A DNA stretch of 42,060 nucleotides, from contig JAPPLF010000095.1 of assembly GCA_028874215.1 (NCBI GenBank), positions 1 through 42,060 of the forward strand, read 5' to 3'. Position 1 is the stretch's first letter; each line of letters starts with the position of its first letter. The DNA is from Acidobacteriota bacterium (lineage in GTDB: Bacteria; Acidobacteriota; UBA6911; RPQK01; JAJDTT01). A program made the position numbers and the translations under genes. The notes under the pieces were generated by a model that was given only the letters and a program-made list of their open reading frames with translations, ran no database searches and was not told the DNA's origin. Positions 32,321-40,983 of this stretch are shown in pieces.

Positions 32321-33877
32321 ATGCTGCTCAAAGTCCACAGTGCCTCCGTGTTGGGCATCCAGGCCGAAATCGTCGACGTGGAGGTCAATTTTACCCAGAG
32401 CATGTATTTCCGGTACCACGTGGTCGGCTTGCCCGACAGGGCGGTCAAGGAGAGCGGCGAGAGGGTGCGGGCCGCCATCCGCAATTGCGGCTTCAAGTTT
32501 CCCGGCCAAGGGACCATCATCGTCAACCTGGCTCCCGCGGGATTCAAGAAGGAAGGCAGTTGCTACGACCTGCCCATCGCATTGGGGATTTTGGGTCTGA
32601 CCGGTAAACTGGAGAACCGGGAACTGCGGAAATGGCTGATCCTCGGCGAGTTGTCGCTGGATGGAATGGTGCGTTCCATTCGAGGCGCGCTGCCGGTGGC
32701 CCTGGGAGCCGTCAAGCGGAAGTTCAAGCGGCTCCTGCTCCCGGCCGGCAACGCCCGGGAGGCGGCGGCCGTCCGGGAAATCGACGTCTATAGCGGGGTC
32801 AGTCTGCCCCAGGTCCTGGACCTTCTCAACGGCAACCGGCGCGAGGGTCCCCTCACCATCGATCCGGAGGCAGGAGACTCGGGACCGGAATACCGCTTGC
32901 CCGATTTCTCTCACGTCAAGGCGCAACAGGCGGCCAAGCGGGCCATGGAGGTGGCTTGCGGCGGGGGACACAACCTGCTCCTGATGGGCCCGCCCGGCGC
33001 CGGGAAGACCATGCTGGCGCGGCGCATTCCCTCCATTTTACCCTCCATGAGCTTCTCCGAATCCCTGGAGACGACAGCGGTCCACAGCGTTTCCGGATTG
33101 CTGGGCAAGGGCCGCTCCATCCTGGCGAGGCGCCCCTTCCGGTCTCCCCACCACAGCATCAGCGGAGCCGGCCTGGTGGGCGGGGGATCGCCGCCCCGGC
33201 CCGGCGAAATCTCCCTGGCCCACAATGGGGTCCTCTTTCTGGATGAGCTGCCCGAGTTCCACCGGCGGGTGCTGGAAACGCTTCGCCAACCCTGCGAGGC
33301 CGGAGAAGTCACCATCAGCCGGGCCGCCCGCAGCTTGACCTTTCCCTCCCGTTTCATGCTGGTGGCCGCCATGAACCCTTGTCCCTGCGGCTATGCCACC
33401 AGTCTTCACCGGGAGTGCGTCTGTTCTCCGCTGGCGATCCACCGCTATCTGACGCGGATTTCGGGACCCTTCCTGGATCGGATGGACCTGCAGGTCGAGG
33501 TCCCCGAGGTGCCGTACCGGGACCTGGCGGCCCAGCCTTCGGGAGAGCCGTCACGCGCCATCGCCAAGCGGGTCGCCCGGGCGCGGGACGTCCAGCGGGA
33601 CCGCTTCTCGGGAACGCCCATCTTCTGCAACGCTCAGATGGGGGGTCAGGAGATCCAGCGGTTCTGCACCCTGAGTCCCACGGTCAGGCGGTTGTTCGAC
33701 GACGCCCTTCCCAGGTTGGGATTCTCGGCTCGAGCCTACGACCGCATCCTCAAGATGGCGCGCACCATCGCCGATCTCGACGGGTCGTCCGGACTGACCA
33801 CCTCCCATGTCTCCGAGGCCATCCAGTACCGGTCCCTGGACCGGAGTTTCTGGAAAAGGACCCGGAGCGGCGGTTAG
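32321..33877 (+). CDS. comM: YifB/ComM-type magnesium-chelatase-like AAA+ ATPase
   Basis: A 518-aa protein. N-terminal ChlI-like domain (MLLKVHSASVLGIQAEIVDV, VGLPDRAVKESGERVRAAI), central AAA+ module with Walker A GPPGAGKTML (near residue 223) and Walker B GVLFLDELPEF, then a C-terminal domain with NPCPCGY and a Cys pair (HRECVC). In Vibrio the homologue ComM is a branch-migration helicase that aids natural transformation, but this family is widespread in bacteria not known to be competent. ATG 32321 matches the family's usual N-terminus; upstream ATG or GTG codons (32261, 32276) are less likely. No dprA neighbour. Confidence 0.92.
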   Translation: MLLKVHSASVLGIQAEIVDVEVNFTQSMYFRYHVVGLPDRAVKESGERVRAAIRNCGFKFPGQGTIIVNLAPAGFKKEGSCYDLPIALGILGLTGKLENRELRKWLILGELSLDGMVRSIRGALPVALGAVKRKFKRLLLPAGNAREAAAVREIDVYSGVSLPQVLDLLNGNRREGPLTIDPEAGDSGPEYRLPDFSHVKAQQAAKRAMEVACGGGHNLLLMGPPGAGKTMLARRIPSILPSMSFSESLETTAVHSVSGLLGKGRSILARRPFRSPHHSISGAGLVGGGSPPRPGEISLAHNGVLFLDELPEFHRRVLETLRQPCEAGEVTISRAARSLTFPSRFMLVAAMNPCPCGYATSLHRECVCSPLAIHRYLTRISGPFLDRMDLQVEVPEVPYRDLAAQPSGEPSRAIAKRVARARDVQRDRFSGTPIFCNAQMGGQEIQRFCTLSPTVRRLFDDALPRLGFSARAYDRILKMARTIADLDGSSGLTTSHVSEAIQYRSLDRSFWKRTRSGG

Positions 33878-33978
33878 GAAACCGTTCCGGTGTTGGGAAG
33901 GGCGATTTCCTGATCGACCGCCACGGCTCCTATTCTCTTGCTGCTCGGGAATCGGCGGTTAGGAAACCGCCGCTCCGG
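33863..33978. repeat. Cluster of AGGAAACCG hairpin repeats
   Basis: Three related units. Unit 1 at 33869-33885 reads CGGCGGTTAGGAAACCG and overlaps the yifB stop. Unit 2 at 33901-33920 is an inverted, diverged copy (GGCGATTTCCTGATCGACC). Unit 3 at 33953-33972 is a perfect hairpin, CGGCGGTTAGGAAACCGCCG. They lie between yifB and a cupin gene. Confidence 0.65.
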
Positions 33979-34057
33979 GAGCTTTGCTCTTTCCTCCTGC
34001 CCCGGTTTCGGAGAAGATCGGCCGGGTAGCCGCCGAACATCCTGGAGGACGGAGCAG

Positions 34058-34498
34058 ATGATCGTTGCCAGTCTCAACCGGTTGAGTTCCCGCCGATTCC
34101 CGGCCGGCCGCGAGTCGAGGAACCTGGTGGGAGGCCCATCGCCCATTCAAGCCGCCAGCTTCTGCATGGGGTCCGTGGTCCTGGACCCGGACGGAGGCCA
34201 GGTCCCCTGGCACAATCAGGAGCAGGAGGAGATCTACTACGTCGTGGAGGGGACCGGAGAGATGTGCCTGGGCCGGGAGCGGAGAACCTTGAGCTCCGGG
34301 GACGTCGTCTATATTCCGCCGGGCGTTTACCATCAGCTCACCAACCTGGGAAAGAAACCCTTGACCTTCATCTATTGCTACGGTCCCGCCGGAGACGTGG
34401 CCCACTGGCGCCAGGAACTCACGGGCACCCTTCCCCGCGCCGGCCGCGAGGCGCCCTCCCTGCCGGAGGGGGCCCGCTCCCAACACGATTGGCGCTGA
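34058..34498 (+). CDS. Cupin domain protein
   Basis: A 146-aa single-domain cupin. Motif 1 is WHNQEQEEIYYVVEGTGEM (His, Gln, Glu ligands) and motif 2 is PPGVYHQLTNLG with the second His. No signal peptide. ATG 34058 follows GGAG at 34051-34054. It ends 3 bases before the Gfo/Idh gene, so the two are translationally linked, and it may bind or isomerise the sugar used by that enzyme. The reaction cannot be assigned. Confidence 0.85.
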   Translation: MIVASLNRLSSRRFPAGRESRNLVGGPSPIQAASFCMGSVVLDPDGGQVPWHNQEQEEIYYVVEGTGEMCLGRERRTLSSGDVVYIPPGVYHQLTNLGKKPLTFIYCYGPAGDVAHWRQELTGTLPRAGREAPSLPEGARSQHDWR

Positions 34499-34501
34499 AA
34501 C

Positions 34502-35671
34502 ATGTCCGCAGACTCCCCCCTCCGGATCGGCGTCATCATGAACGGGGTCACCGGCCGCATGGGGACCAATCAGCATCTGCGCCGGTCCATCCTGAGTATC
34601 CGCCGGGACGGAGGAATGGAGATCCCCGGCATCGGCCGGATCCTTCCCGAGCCGGTTCTGGTGGGGCGGAACCCGGTCAAGCTGGAGCGGCTGTCCCGCG
34701 AGACCGGCGTCGAAACCTGGACCGACCGGTTGGACCGGGCCTTGGAAGACCCCGCCAACCGGATCTACTTCGACGCTCAGACCACTCCGCTGCGGGCTGC
34801 GGCGATGGAACGGGCCCTGGAGGCGGGCCGGCACGTCTACTGCGAGAAACCGGCCGCCGCCACCAGCGCCGAGGCGCATCGGCTCTACCGGATGGCCCAA
34901 GGGAGGGGACTCAAGCACGGCGTGGTCCAGGACAAGCTCTGGGTGCCCGGGATCGTTCGCTTGAAACGGTTGTTGCGAGACGGAAGTCTGGGGCGGATCC
35001 TTTCGGTCCGGGGAGAGTTCGGCTACTGGGTCTTTGACGGGCGGGATGCCCCCTTGCAGCGGCCGTCGTGGAACTACCGCAGGGAAGAGGGGGGCAGCAT
35101 CATTCTGGACATGTTTCCCCACTGGAGGTATCTGCTGGAAAACCTCTTCGGCCGCGTGCGGGCCGTCTCCTGCCTGGGAGCCACCCACGTTCGCAGGCGA
35201 TGGAACGAAAAGGGCCGGGAGTACGCGGTCACCGCCGACGATTCGGCCTACGCCACGTTTCTACTCGACGGAGACGTGGTCGCCCACTTCAACAGTTCCT
35301 GGGCGGTTCGAGTGCGCCGGGACGACCTCTTCACCCTTCAAGTCGACGGAACTCTGGGATCGGCCGTCTGCGGCTTGAACCATTGTTGGGTGCAACTCGC
35401 CCGCTCCACCCCCCGGGTGACCTGGAATCCGGATCTGGAGCAGTCGCACGCCTGGCTGGAATCGTGGTCGCCCGCACCCGGTCCCGCGCCGGCGTCCGGT
35501 CCCTTCCGGACGCAGTGGGAACTCTTCCTGCGCCATGTTCTTGCCGACGAACCGTTCCCCTGGAACATGCTGGAGGGAGCCAAGGGGGTCCAGTTGGCCG
35601 AGTGCGCCCGCGAGTCCTGGCTGAGCCGTTCCTGGGTCGATATTCCCGTGTTGTCGCCGGATTCCGGCTGA
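34502..35671 (+). CDS. Gfo/Idh/MocA oxidoreductase, cytoplasmic
   Basis: A 389-aa NAD(P)-dependent oxidoreductase. The Rossmann segment is unusual, GVIMNGVTGRMGTNQHL, closer to the DapB-like GxTGRMG form than to GxGxxG. The active-site motif EKP is at residues 115-117 (HVYCEKPAAA). The C-terminal half (GGSIILDMFPHWRYLLENLF) is typical. No export signal, unlike the two Tat-bearing relatives in this window. It is coupled to the upstream cupin. The substrate is a sugar, inositol or sugar acid by family; specificity unknown. Confidence 0.85.
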   Translation: MSADSPLRIGVIMNGVTGRMGTNQHLRRSILSIRRDGGMEIPGIGRILPEPVLVGRNPVKLERLSRETGVETWTDRLDRALEDPANRIYFDAQTTPLRAAAMERALEAGRHVYCEKPAAATSAEAHRLYRMAQGRGLKHGVVQDKLWVPGIVRLKRLLRDGSLGRILSVRGEFGYWVFDGRDAPLQRPSWNYRREEGGSIILDMFPHWRYLLENLFGRVRAVSCLGATHVRRRWNEKGREYAVTADDSAYATFLLDGDVVAHFNSSWAVRVRRDDLFTLQVDGTLGSAVCGLNHCWVQLARSTPRVTWNPDLEQSHAWLESWSPAPGPAPASGPFRTQWELFLRHVLADEPFPWNMLEGAKGVQLAECARESWLSRSWVDIPVLSPDSG

Positions 35672-35708
35672 CGGGCCTCCCATCAAGCCGGGGACACCGG
35701 TCGGTGGA

Positions 35709-36983
35709 TCAGGTCCAGTAGAGATTCTGGGGGATTTCCACCTTCTGCCGGGAATCCATGGACTCGCCGGCCTTGATCATGGGCACGCACACGTTCATGG
35801 CCGACGGCCCGTCGCAAAGATTCTCGGTCCCGTAGCGGATGGTCCGGCAGAATCCTTCCAATTCCTTGGAATACCCCCTCAGAGCCGAGGCCGCGCTCTT
35901 GCCTCCACCCGTGACCTGGGACCCGGCGGCATCCCGGACGCGGCTTTCCGAAGCCTCCAGCAGAGGAGCGTCTCCCATGGCCTGGGTCTTGAGCTCGGTC
36001 GCCGCCGCCTTCCCACCCTCCGAGAAGAGCATGGCTTCCCGCTCCCGGGTGAGGATGATGGTGCCCTCGGTGCCCATGAACTGCTCGTAGAAGTGGTCGA
36101 AGGCGTTGGTCTGAATGGACGAGAACGTGTAGGTCAGGCCTCCCGGATACTCGTAGGTGACGTAGATGTGATCCTCCACCTCGCGGCCGTCGTCGTAGGC
36201 GTAGATCCCGCCCGAACCGTAGACGGCCTTGGGCAGCTTGCCGGTGAACCAGTTGACCACCTGCAGATGGTGGCTGCCCAATTCGGCATTGAGTCCGAAC
36301 GAGTACTTCCGGTAGAGCCTCCAGTTCCTCAGGTGCTCCATGTCCGGGTAACCCCAGGGTGATGGGTCGAAGTCGGTTTCGGGCACCGGGCGCCTCCAGC
36401 TCTTGTTCCGGTGCCAGAGGCTGCGGACGTGGTAGACGTCGCCGATGACACCCTCGCGGATGAGCTGGTAGGCCTCCTGGTACAAGGGGTTGTAGTTGCG
36501 CTGGTGACCCACCTGGAGATGCTTGCCGGCGGAATCGGCCGCCTGGATCATGCGTCGGCAACCGTCGATGCTGTGGGCCATTGCCTTTTCGGTGAAGACG
36601 TGCTTTCCCGCGTTCAGTGCGTCGATGGCGAGAGCCTCGTGCATCCAGAGGGGCGCCGCGATGAGGACGGCCTCGATATCACCGCGTTTCAACAGTTCGC
36701 GATGATCCGAGTAGGCCACGGCGTTCGGGTCGAACCGTTCCTGGGCGATCTTGAGGGCTTTCTCCCGGTTGGGGGGAAAGATGTCGCAGACCGCCGCGAT
36801 CTTCATGTGGCTGGGCGGGGCGTTCTCCATCAACACGCCGCCTTGACCTCCGATGCCGATGATGCCGGCCTTCACCGGCCACATGGAGGCAGTCTTCCAG
36901 AGCAGTGCTCCGGTGGGCGGAACCGTGGCCACGGCCTTGAGGAAATTCCTGCGTCCCAGTGTTCTCTGTTCGTCGCTCACCAT
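35709..36983 (-). CDS. Tat-exported Gfo/Idh/MocA-like oxidoreductase with EKA variant
   Basis: A 424-aa secreted member. GRRNFLKAVAT (residues 10-20) is a Tat motif. IIGIGGQGG (41-49) binds the dinucleotide. The active-site motif reads TEKAMAHS (Glu132-Lys133-Ala134) in place of the usual EKP; Lys is retained. The C-terminal half (LNAELGSHHLQVVNWF, YVTYEYPGGLTYTFSSIQTN) matches the secreted subfamily. ATG 36983 has an excellent GGAGGTGGGT ribosome site. It is downstream of, and on the same strand as, the DoxX/ApbE pair (106-base gap). The proline loss may alter hydride geometry or merely mark a subfamily. Confidence 0.83.
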   Translation of the reverse strand: MVSDEQRTLGRRNFLKAVATVPPTGALLWKTASMWPVKAGIIGIGGQGGVLMENAPPSHMKIAAVCDIFPPNREKALKIAQERFDPNAVAYSDHRELLKRGDIEAVLIAAPLWMHEALAIDALNAGKHVFTEKAMAHSIDGCRRMIQAADSAGKHLQVGHQRNYNPLYQEAYQLIREGVIGDVYHVRSLWHRNKSWRRPVPETDFDPSPWGYPDMEHLRNWRLYRKYSFGLNAELGSHHLQVVNWFTGKLPKAVYGSGGIYAYDDGREVEDHIYVTYEYPGGLTYTFSSIQTNAFDHFYEQFMGTEGTIILTREREAMLFSEGGKAAATELKTQAMGDAPLLEASESRVRDAAGSQVTGGGKSAASALRGYSKELEGFCRTIRYGTENLCDGPSAMNVCVPMIKAGESMDSRQKVEIPQNLYWT

Positions 36984-37089
36984 ACCCACCTCCATGGAGA
37001 TCGGATCGGATCGGGTCTTGCCATATTATCAATCAGGCCGGCGGTTTGTCCTCGCTTGCTCCACCCGGAAAACTTGATCTGCCCGGCCG

Positions 37090-37590
37090 CTACCTGTTGA
37101 ACCGGTTGGCCGTCCAGTGACGGACCAATATGTCCAGACCGGCGATCTGACCGGTGGGGAAGACCAGAATCAGCGACAGGGCCAGAGCCTCGATCAACGT
37201 CTTGGTGACGTAAAGCTCGGTCCCTTCGGCCGACTGGACCAGGAAGCCGTCCGACACCAGCGCCGGCGAAGCCAGGTAGAACAACATGAGCAGCGCGAAT
37301 CCCCCGAAGGCGGACAGGCGGGTGAACAATCCCAACATCAGTCCCAGACCCAAAATGACGAGTCCCCACTTGGTGCCGACGTCGGCCAGGGCCAGCATTG
37401 AAGGATTCTCCACGATCCAGTGAAAGACTCCGGAGAAAGGCCCCGTGGAGTTTTCCAGATAGCCGCGGGAGGTCCAATTCACAGCCAGGATCTTCCCCAC
37501 GCCCTGGTAGAAAAGGTGCCATCCGATGCAGAAACGCAGCACCAGCAGCATGAATTTATGGATCGGAGAGAGTTGATTGAATCGATTCAA
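37090..37590 (-). CDS. DoxX-family integral membrane protein
   Basis: A 166-aa membrane protein with about four helices: LLVLRFCIGWHLFYQGVGKI, VGTKWGLVILGLGLMLGLF, GFALLMLFYLASPALV and TLIEALALSLILVFP. This is the DoxX/DoxD layout; family members include small subunits of thiosulfate:quinone oxidoreductase, though many are uncharacterised. It starts with TTG (37588-37590), overlapping the apbE stop as TTGA, with GGAGGTC suitably placed inside apbE. The coupling suggests joint function with a flavinylated membrane partner. Confidence 0.82.
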   Translation of the reverse strand: MNRFNQLSPIHKFMLLVLRFCIGWHLFYQGVGKILAVNWTSRGYLENSTGPFSGVFHWIVENPSMLALADVGTKWGLVILGLGLMLGLFTRLSAFGGFALLMLFYLASPALVSDGFLVQSAEGTELYVTKTLIEALALSLILVFPTGQIAGLDILVRHWTANRFNR

Positions 37591-38654
37591 CGGAAGACCT
37601 CCAGATGATCGGCGTCCAGGCCCCAGTGATGGACCTGAACGGCTCCATCCCGGGGATCAGCGGCGACCACGACGGCTCCTATGCCCCGGCGCCGATGACA
37701 GTACGACAAAATATCGTCCAGGTCCATGACCAGAAAAGCCGTGGAAAGGGCGTCCGCCTCCGCCGCCGTGGGAGCCAGGGCCGTGGCGGCAAGATTCTTC
37801 TCCACCGGATGGCCGGTCCGAGGGTCCAGAACATGGCCATAGCGTCGATTTCCGGCCCGGAAGAACTGCTCCCCCACGCCCGAAGTGGAGAGGGCGCGAT
37901 TTCGAAGCTGCACGGCCGCCAGCGGTCCGGTCCGTCCCAACGGATCCCGGATGCTGACCTTCCATCCCGGAGACGGTTCCTTCCCGGGGCCCTGTCCCAG
38001 CGCCAGAATGCTGCTGTAGCCGGCGTGGAGCAGTGCGCGGCCCATGCCTTCCCGCTGCAGCAGCCGGCCGGCGCGGTCCAGTGCGTACCCCTTTCCGATT
38101 GCTCCCAGATTCAGCTCAAGGCCGCGGCGCCGGAAGCGAACGGTTCCGGCCGACGCGTCCAATTCCAGGAAACGGTAGCCCACCTGGCTTCGAGCCTTCT
38201 CGACCGCCTCCGGATCGGGAAGCGTGCCGCGGCGCCGGGAGAAACCCCAGACCTTCCAGAGGGGACCGGCCGTCATGTCGAAGGCTCCTCCCGTCTCGCT
38301 GGAAATTCTCCGTCCCAGGGTCAGCAACTCGAGGAGGCCGGTCTCGACGGTGACCGGACCTTCGAAGGCACGGCGGTTCAGGCGGGAGATCTCGCTGTCG
38401 TCCCGAAAGACGGTCATCCGGCCTTCCAGCTCCTGGATCAGATCCAGAGCCCGGTGGACCGTCATGATGCGAGCCCGGTCCCGGGTCGACAGGAAGATCT
38501 CGAATTGGCAGGCCATGGCCGGCCGTCCGGCCCGGATCAGCTCATCCGGGACGGCTTCGATTTCCGCAGGGACGCGCGGCAGGGCTGCGGCGGCCACAGC
38601 CGCCATGCGTTGGGGATGGAGCAGATCTCTCCGGCGGGTTCCGGGAGTCGCCAT
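37587..38654 (-). CDS. apbE: FAD:protein FMN transferase ApbE
   Basis: A 355-aa enzyme that covalently attaches FMN to Thr/Ser of target proteins, usually in the periplasm. MACQFEIFLSTRD starts the catalytic domain; ELNLGAIGKGYALDRAGRLL, LSTSGVGEQFF, HVLDPRTGHPV and EADALSTAFLVMD are core ApbE motifs including the Mg/FAD-binding region. The N-terminus (TRRRDLLHPQRMAAVAAAAL) could be a poor Tat signal. GAGGAAA precedes the ATG. It heads a pair with DoxX; no obvious flavinylation target (FMN-binding domain protein) lies in the window. Confidence 0.9.
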   Translation of the reverse strand: MATPGTRRRDLLHPQRMAAVAAAALPRVPAEIEAVPDELIRAGRPAMACQFEIFLSTRDRARIMTVHRALDLIQELEGRMTVFRDDSEISRLNRRAFEGPVTVETGLLELLTLGRRISSETGGAFDMTAGPLWKVWGFSRRRGTLPDPEAVEKARSQVGYRFLELDASAGTVRFRRRGLELNLGAIGKGYALDRAGRLLQREGMGRALLHAGYSSILALGQGPGKEPSPGWKVSIRDPLGRTGPLAAVQLRNRALSTSGVGEQFFRAGNRRYGHVLDPRTGHPVEKNLAATALAPTAAEADALSTAFLVMDLDDILSYCHRRRGIGAVVVAADPRDGAVQVHHWGLDADHLEVFR

Positions 38655-38800
38655 GTTCCGATTTCCTCGAACTCAGGGGGATGGTTTTCCCGCTGGGGTC
38701 CCTGGCGCCAGACAAGGTAACCGGAAATTCAGCACGAGATCAAGACGCGGCGTCCCCGGTCCCGGGGCCGGCGGCTCCGGGAGGACCGGATATTGCCGGC

Positions 38801-38817
38801 CGGGCCGATTCGGCCCG
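38801..38817. repeat. Perfect inverted repeat in the apbE/isomerase gap
   Basis: CGGGCCGA and TCGGCCCG flank a single T. It lies in the 245-base divergent gap between apbE and the isomerase gene and lacks a U-tract, so it is not a classic terminator. It may be an operator or a structural hairpin. Nothing else stands out in the gap. Confidence 0.35.
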
Positions 38818-38899
38818 TCTCCCAGCCTGCGACACTCTCCTCGCGTCGTAGTAGACTGGCATGGAAACAGGCCGTCGCCCGGAGGAGGAGAGATCGCTG

Positions 38900-39775
38900 A
38901 TGCTAACGGAACAGTTGAACCGCAGAGATTGGATGCACTTGTCCCTGGGCGTTGCCGGAGCGGGCCTGGCCACCGGCTTTTCGGGCTGTTCTTCGCCGCC
39001 GGCGGACTCGCCGGAACAACCGGAACCGGATCGCGGCTATGGGAACTACGAAATGGGGTTCCAGAGCTATTCGCTTCGGCATTTCGTGCCCATCGGGGAC
39101 TTTCTCGGACAGGCGAAACGGTTGAATCTGCCCTACGTGGAGATCTGGAGAGGCCACCTTCCGGAGAACGCCGGCGAGGAAGAGATCGTCCGCTTTCGAG
39201 ATCGGCTGCGGGAGGCGGGAATCATTGTGAACGCGTTCGGGGTGGAACGCTTCACCGACGAACACGAAAAAAACGAGGCGATCTTTGGACTGGCGCGGAA
39301 TCTTGGGGTTAGTGTCCTCAGCGCCAACCCTTCCAAAAGGGCCTTCGCCAGCCTGGAGAAGCTGGTGGATCAATACGACATCCGGATCGCCATCCACAAT
39401 CACGGTCCTGAGGACGAGCGCTGGCGGCGTCCCGAATGGATCATGGAGGCGGTCGACGGCCTCGACCCCCGCATCGGCGCTTGTGCCGACCTGGGGCACT
39501 TCATCCGCGCCGGAGTCGATCCGGTGTCGGCTCTGGAGATCCTTGGAAGCCGGGTCCTGGGCGTTCACCTCAAGGACTTCGATGCCGACGAGAATGACGT
39601 GGTCCTGGGCCAGGGCAGGCTGGACGTGGTCAAGGCCTTCGAGACCTTTCGGAAATTGGGGTTTCTCGGTCCCGTCTCGCTGGAGTTCGAAGGGGACAAG
39701 GAAGATCCCGTTCCGGCCATGCTCGAGTGCCTGGACATGGTTGCCGAAGCCATTTCCGCCGCCGGCTCCGCGTAG
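38900..39775 (+). CDS. Tat/lipoprotein sugar-phosphate isomerase/epimerase-like TIM barrel
   Basis: A 291-aa protein of the xylose-isomerase-like TIM-barrel superfamily. NRRDWMHLSLGVAGAGLATG then FSGC combines a Tat-like motif with a lipobox, so it is probably an exported lipoprotein. Barrel motifs: GFQSYSLRHF, LPYVEIWRGHL, IAIHNHGPEDE, GACADLGHFIRAG (metal His/Asp), GVHLKDFDA and SLEFEGDKEDP, giving the usual Glu/His/Asp metal ligands. ATG 38900 follows GGAGGAGGAGAG. Family members isomerise sugars or act on DNA; export argues for sugars. It ends 49 bases before tRNA-Lys. Confidence 0.83.
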   Translation: MLTEQLNRRDWMHLSLGVAGAGLATGFSGCSSPPADSPEQPEPDRGYGNYEMGFQSYSLRHFVPIGDFLGQAKRLNLPYVEIWRGHLPENAGEEEIVRFRDRLREAGIIVNAFGVERFTDEHEKNEAIFGLARNLGVSVLSANPSKRAFASLEKLVDQYDIRIAIHNHGPEDERWRRPEWIMEAVDGLDPRIGACADLGHFIRAGVDPVSALEILGSRVLGVHLKDFDADENDVVLGQGRLDVVKAFETFRKLGFLGPVSLEFEGDKEDPVPAMLECLDMVAEAISAAGSA

Positions 39776-39824
39776 GCGCGGCGCGCGGCGGTCTGTTAAA
39801 CTGGACTTCTTTCTGGGGTAGCTT

Positions 39825-39898
<74 letters not shown>

Positions 39899-40078
39899 CC
39901 CACTATTTTCAACGGTTTACGGGGACTCCATTATTTGAAATCCGGGGTTCTTCCAAAAAAGGTTCCGTATGGGTTCCACACCTACACTCGATATGCCGTG
40001 CGGAGCAAGCCGAAAATTTATGCCGAATGTCTCCCGATCCGATTCCACGACCTGTTGGAACGCTAGGGCGGTCCGGAG

Positions 40079-40288
40079 ATGAAAGGCCATGGGTTTCGGG
40101 CGATGGCAAGAACGATCCTGGATGAAGTGTTGGGATTCTGCCTTGACCTCATCGAGCACCAGTTGGCCCACGCGGTGCGGGACCCCAACGGGCGGGCGTA
40201 CAACCGCACGGCCTATCTCCCGGAACAGTGGGAGATGATACAAAAATAGCCAGACCTTGTGGACCAGCTGAAGGCAGTGACCAAGTAA
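40079..40288 (+). pseudogene. C-terminal remnant of a P4-type tyrosine recombinase (integrase)
   Basis: The reading frame MKGHGFRAMARTILDEVLGF, followed by LIEHQLAHAVRDPNGRAYNR, matches the C-terminus of P4/CP4-type integrases: HGFR carries the catalytic His-x-x-Arg, HQLAH the next His, and AYNRT the nucleophilic Tyr. The frame is broken by TAG at 40247-40249, in the place of a conserved Trp (QKW to QK-stop), and continues in frame (LVDQLKAV) to TAA at 40288. Upstream, the protein is out of frame or lost. It sits 180 bases after tRNA-Lys, the typical target class. The enzyme is dead unless a different copy lies off the window. Confidence 0.8.
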
Positions 40289-40570
40289 TTCCGACGCATC
40301 CTGGTTTCTGAGCGTGATAACCGGGCCGTAGTGGTGATCTGCGCGTATCGAATCGCGGACGGATAACTGCCGACGTTCGCTCTCCGGTTGCCGATGCTAG
40401 CATGGCCCGCACCGCGTTGAAATGGATCGTCGCCCATTCGGAAGAACACCTGCTCATCCTGAAGGACACACACCGGTTGCGACCTTTGATGACTCATCGC
40501 CGAAAGCTACAATGGAAAGTGGAAGTTGTGGACCATGTTTGGGGAATCGAAGAACTGATTGGAGTGGCTG

Positions 40571-40960
40571 ATGTCCAGAAATCAAATGGGACCCGAAGGG
40601 GTGGCCGACTATTTCGTCAACTACCTCTTCAATAACTACCAGGGCGCACGTCACGTTCGCCGGGTTGCGTCGTGGGTCGGTCTGATCGTACTCGCCGTCG
40701 ATAAAGTCGGAAACAGTTGGTGGCGCCGCCACACTCGCCAACTAGGGTTCACGTTTCAGGACTGCAAGTTCAAGGTCAAATATGACCACACAATTGGCAG
40801 CAGAGGGGGCATACAAGTCATCGAGATTTTGCCCGGCCGCGGAGAGCCAGAGGGCGGTATCGTGACGTCGATCACGAGCCTGCGTGAAGCGGAACAATTC
40901 TACCTCCACGCAGAGAAGATCCTCCGAAAATTGGTCCAGCAAAAAACGAATCGGCCATAG
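40571..40960 (+). CDS. Small protein of unknown function, island-borne
   Basis: A 129-aa soluble protein with no motif I recognise. N-terminal part: MSRNQMGPEGVADYFVNYLF; a basic stretch (HVRRVASWVG) and a Trp pair (NSWWRRHTRQLGFTF) follow; the C-terminal third is helical and charged (LREAEQFYLHAEKILRKLVQ). ATG 40571 is preceded by GGAGTGG; a TTG 12 bases upstream is possible. It lies 23 bases before the AlbA_2 gene on the same strand, so the two probably form one operon. Base composition is lower in GC than the core genes. Real coding is supported by the neighbour spacing and ribosome site, not by homology. Confidence 0.55.
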   Translation: MSRNQMGPEGVADYFVNYLFNNYQGARHVRRVASWVGLIVLAVDKVGNSWWRRHTRQLGFTFQDCKFKVKYDHTIGSRGGIQVIEILPGRGEPEGGIVTSITSLREAEQFYLHAEKILRKLVQQKTNRP

Positions 40961-40983
40961 TACACAGTCTGGAGGATGGCCCG

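Noticed and set aside
32797-32812. A GGGGTCAGTCTGCCCC string resembling the repeat family
   Set aside because: It lies in the coding sequence of yifB, lacks the arms and encodes conserved residues.
40402-40635. A 77-codon frame between the integrase remnant and the small gene
   Set aside because: It overlaps the start of the small gene, has no ribosome site of note and no family resemblance.
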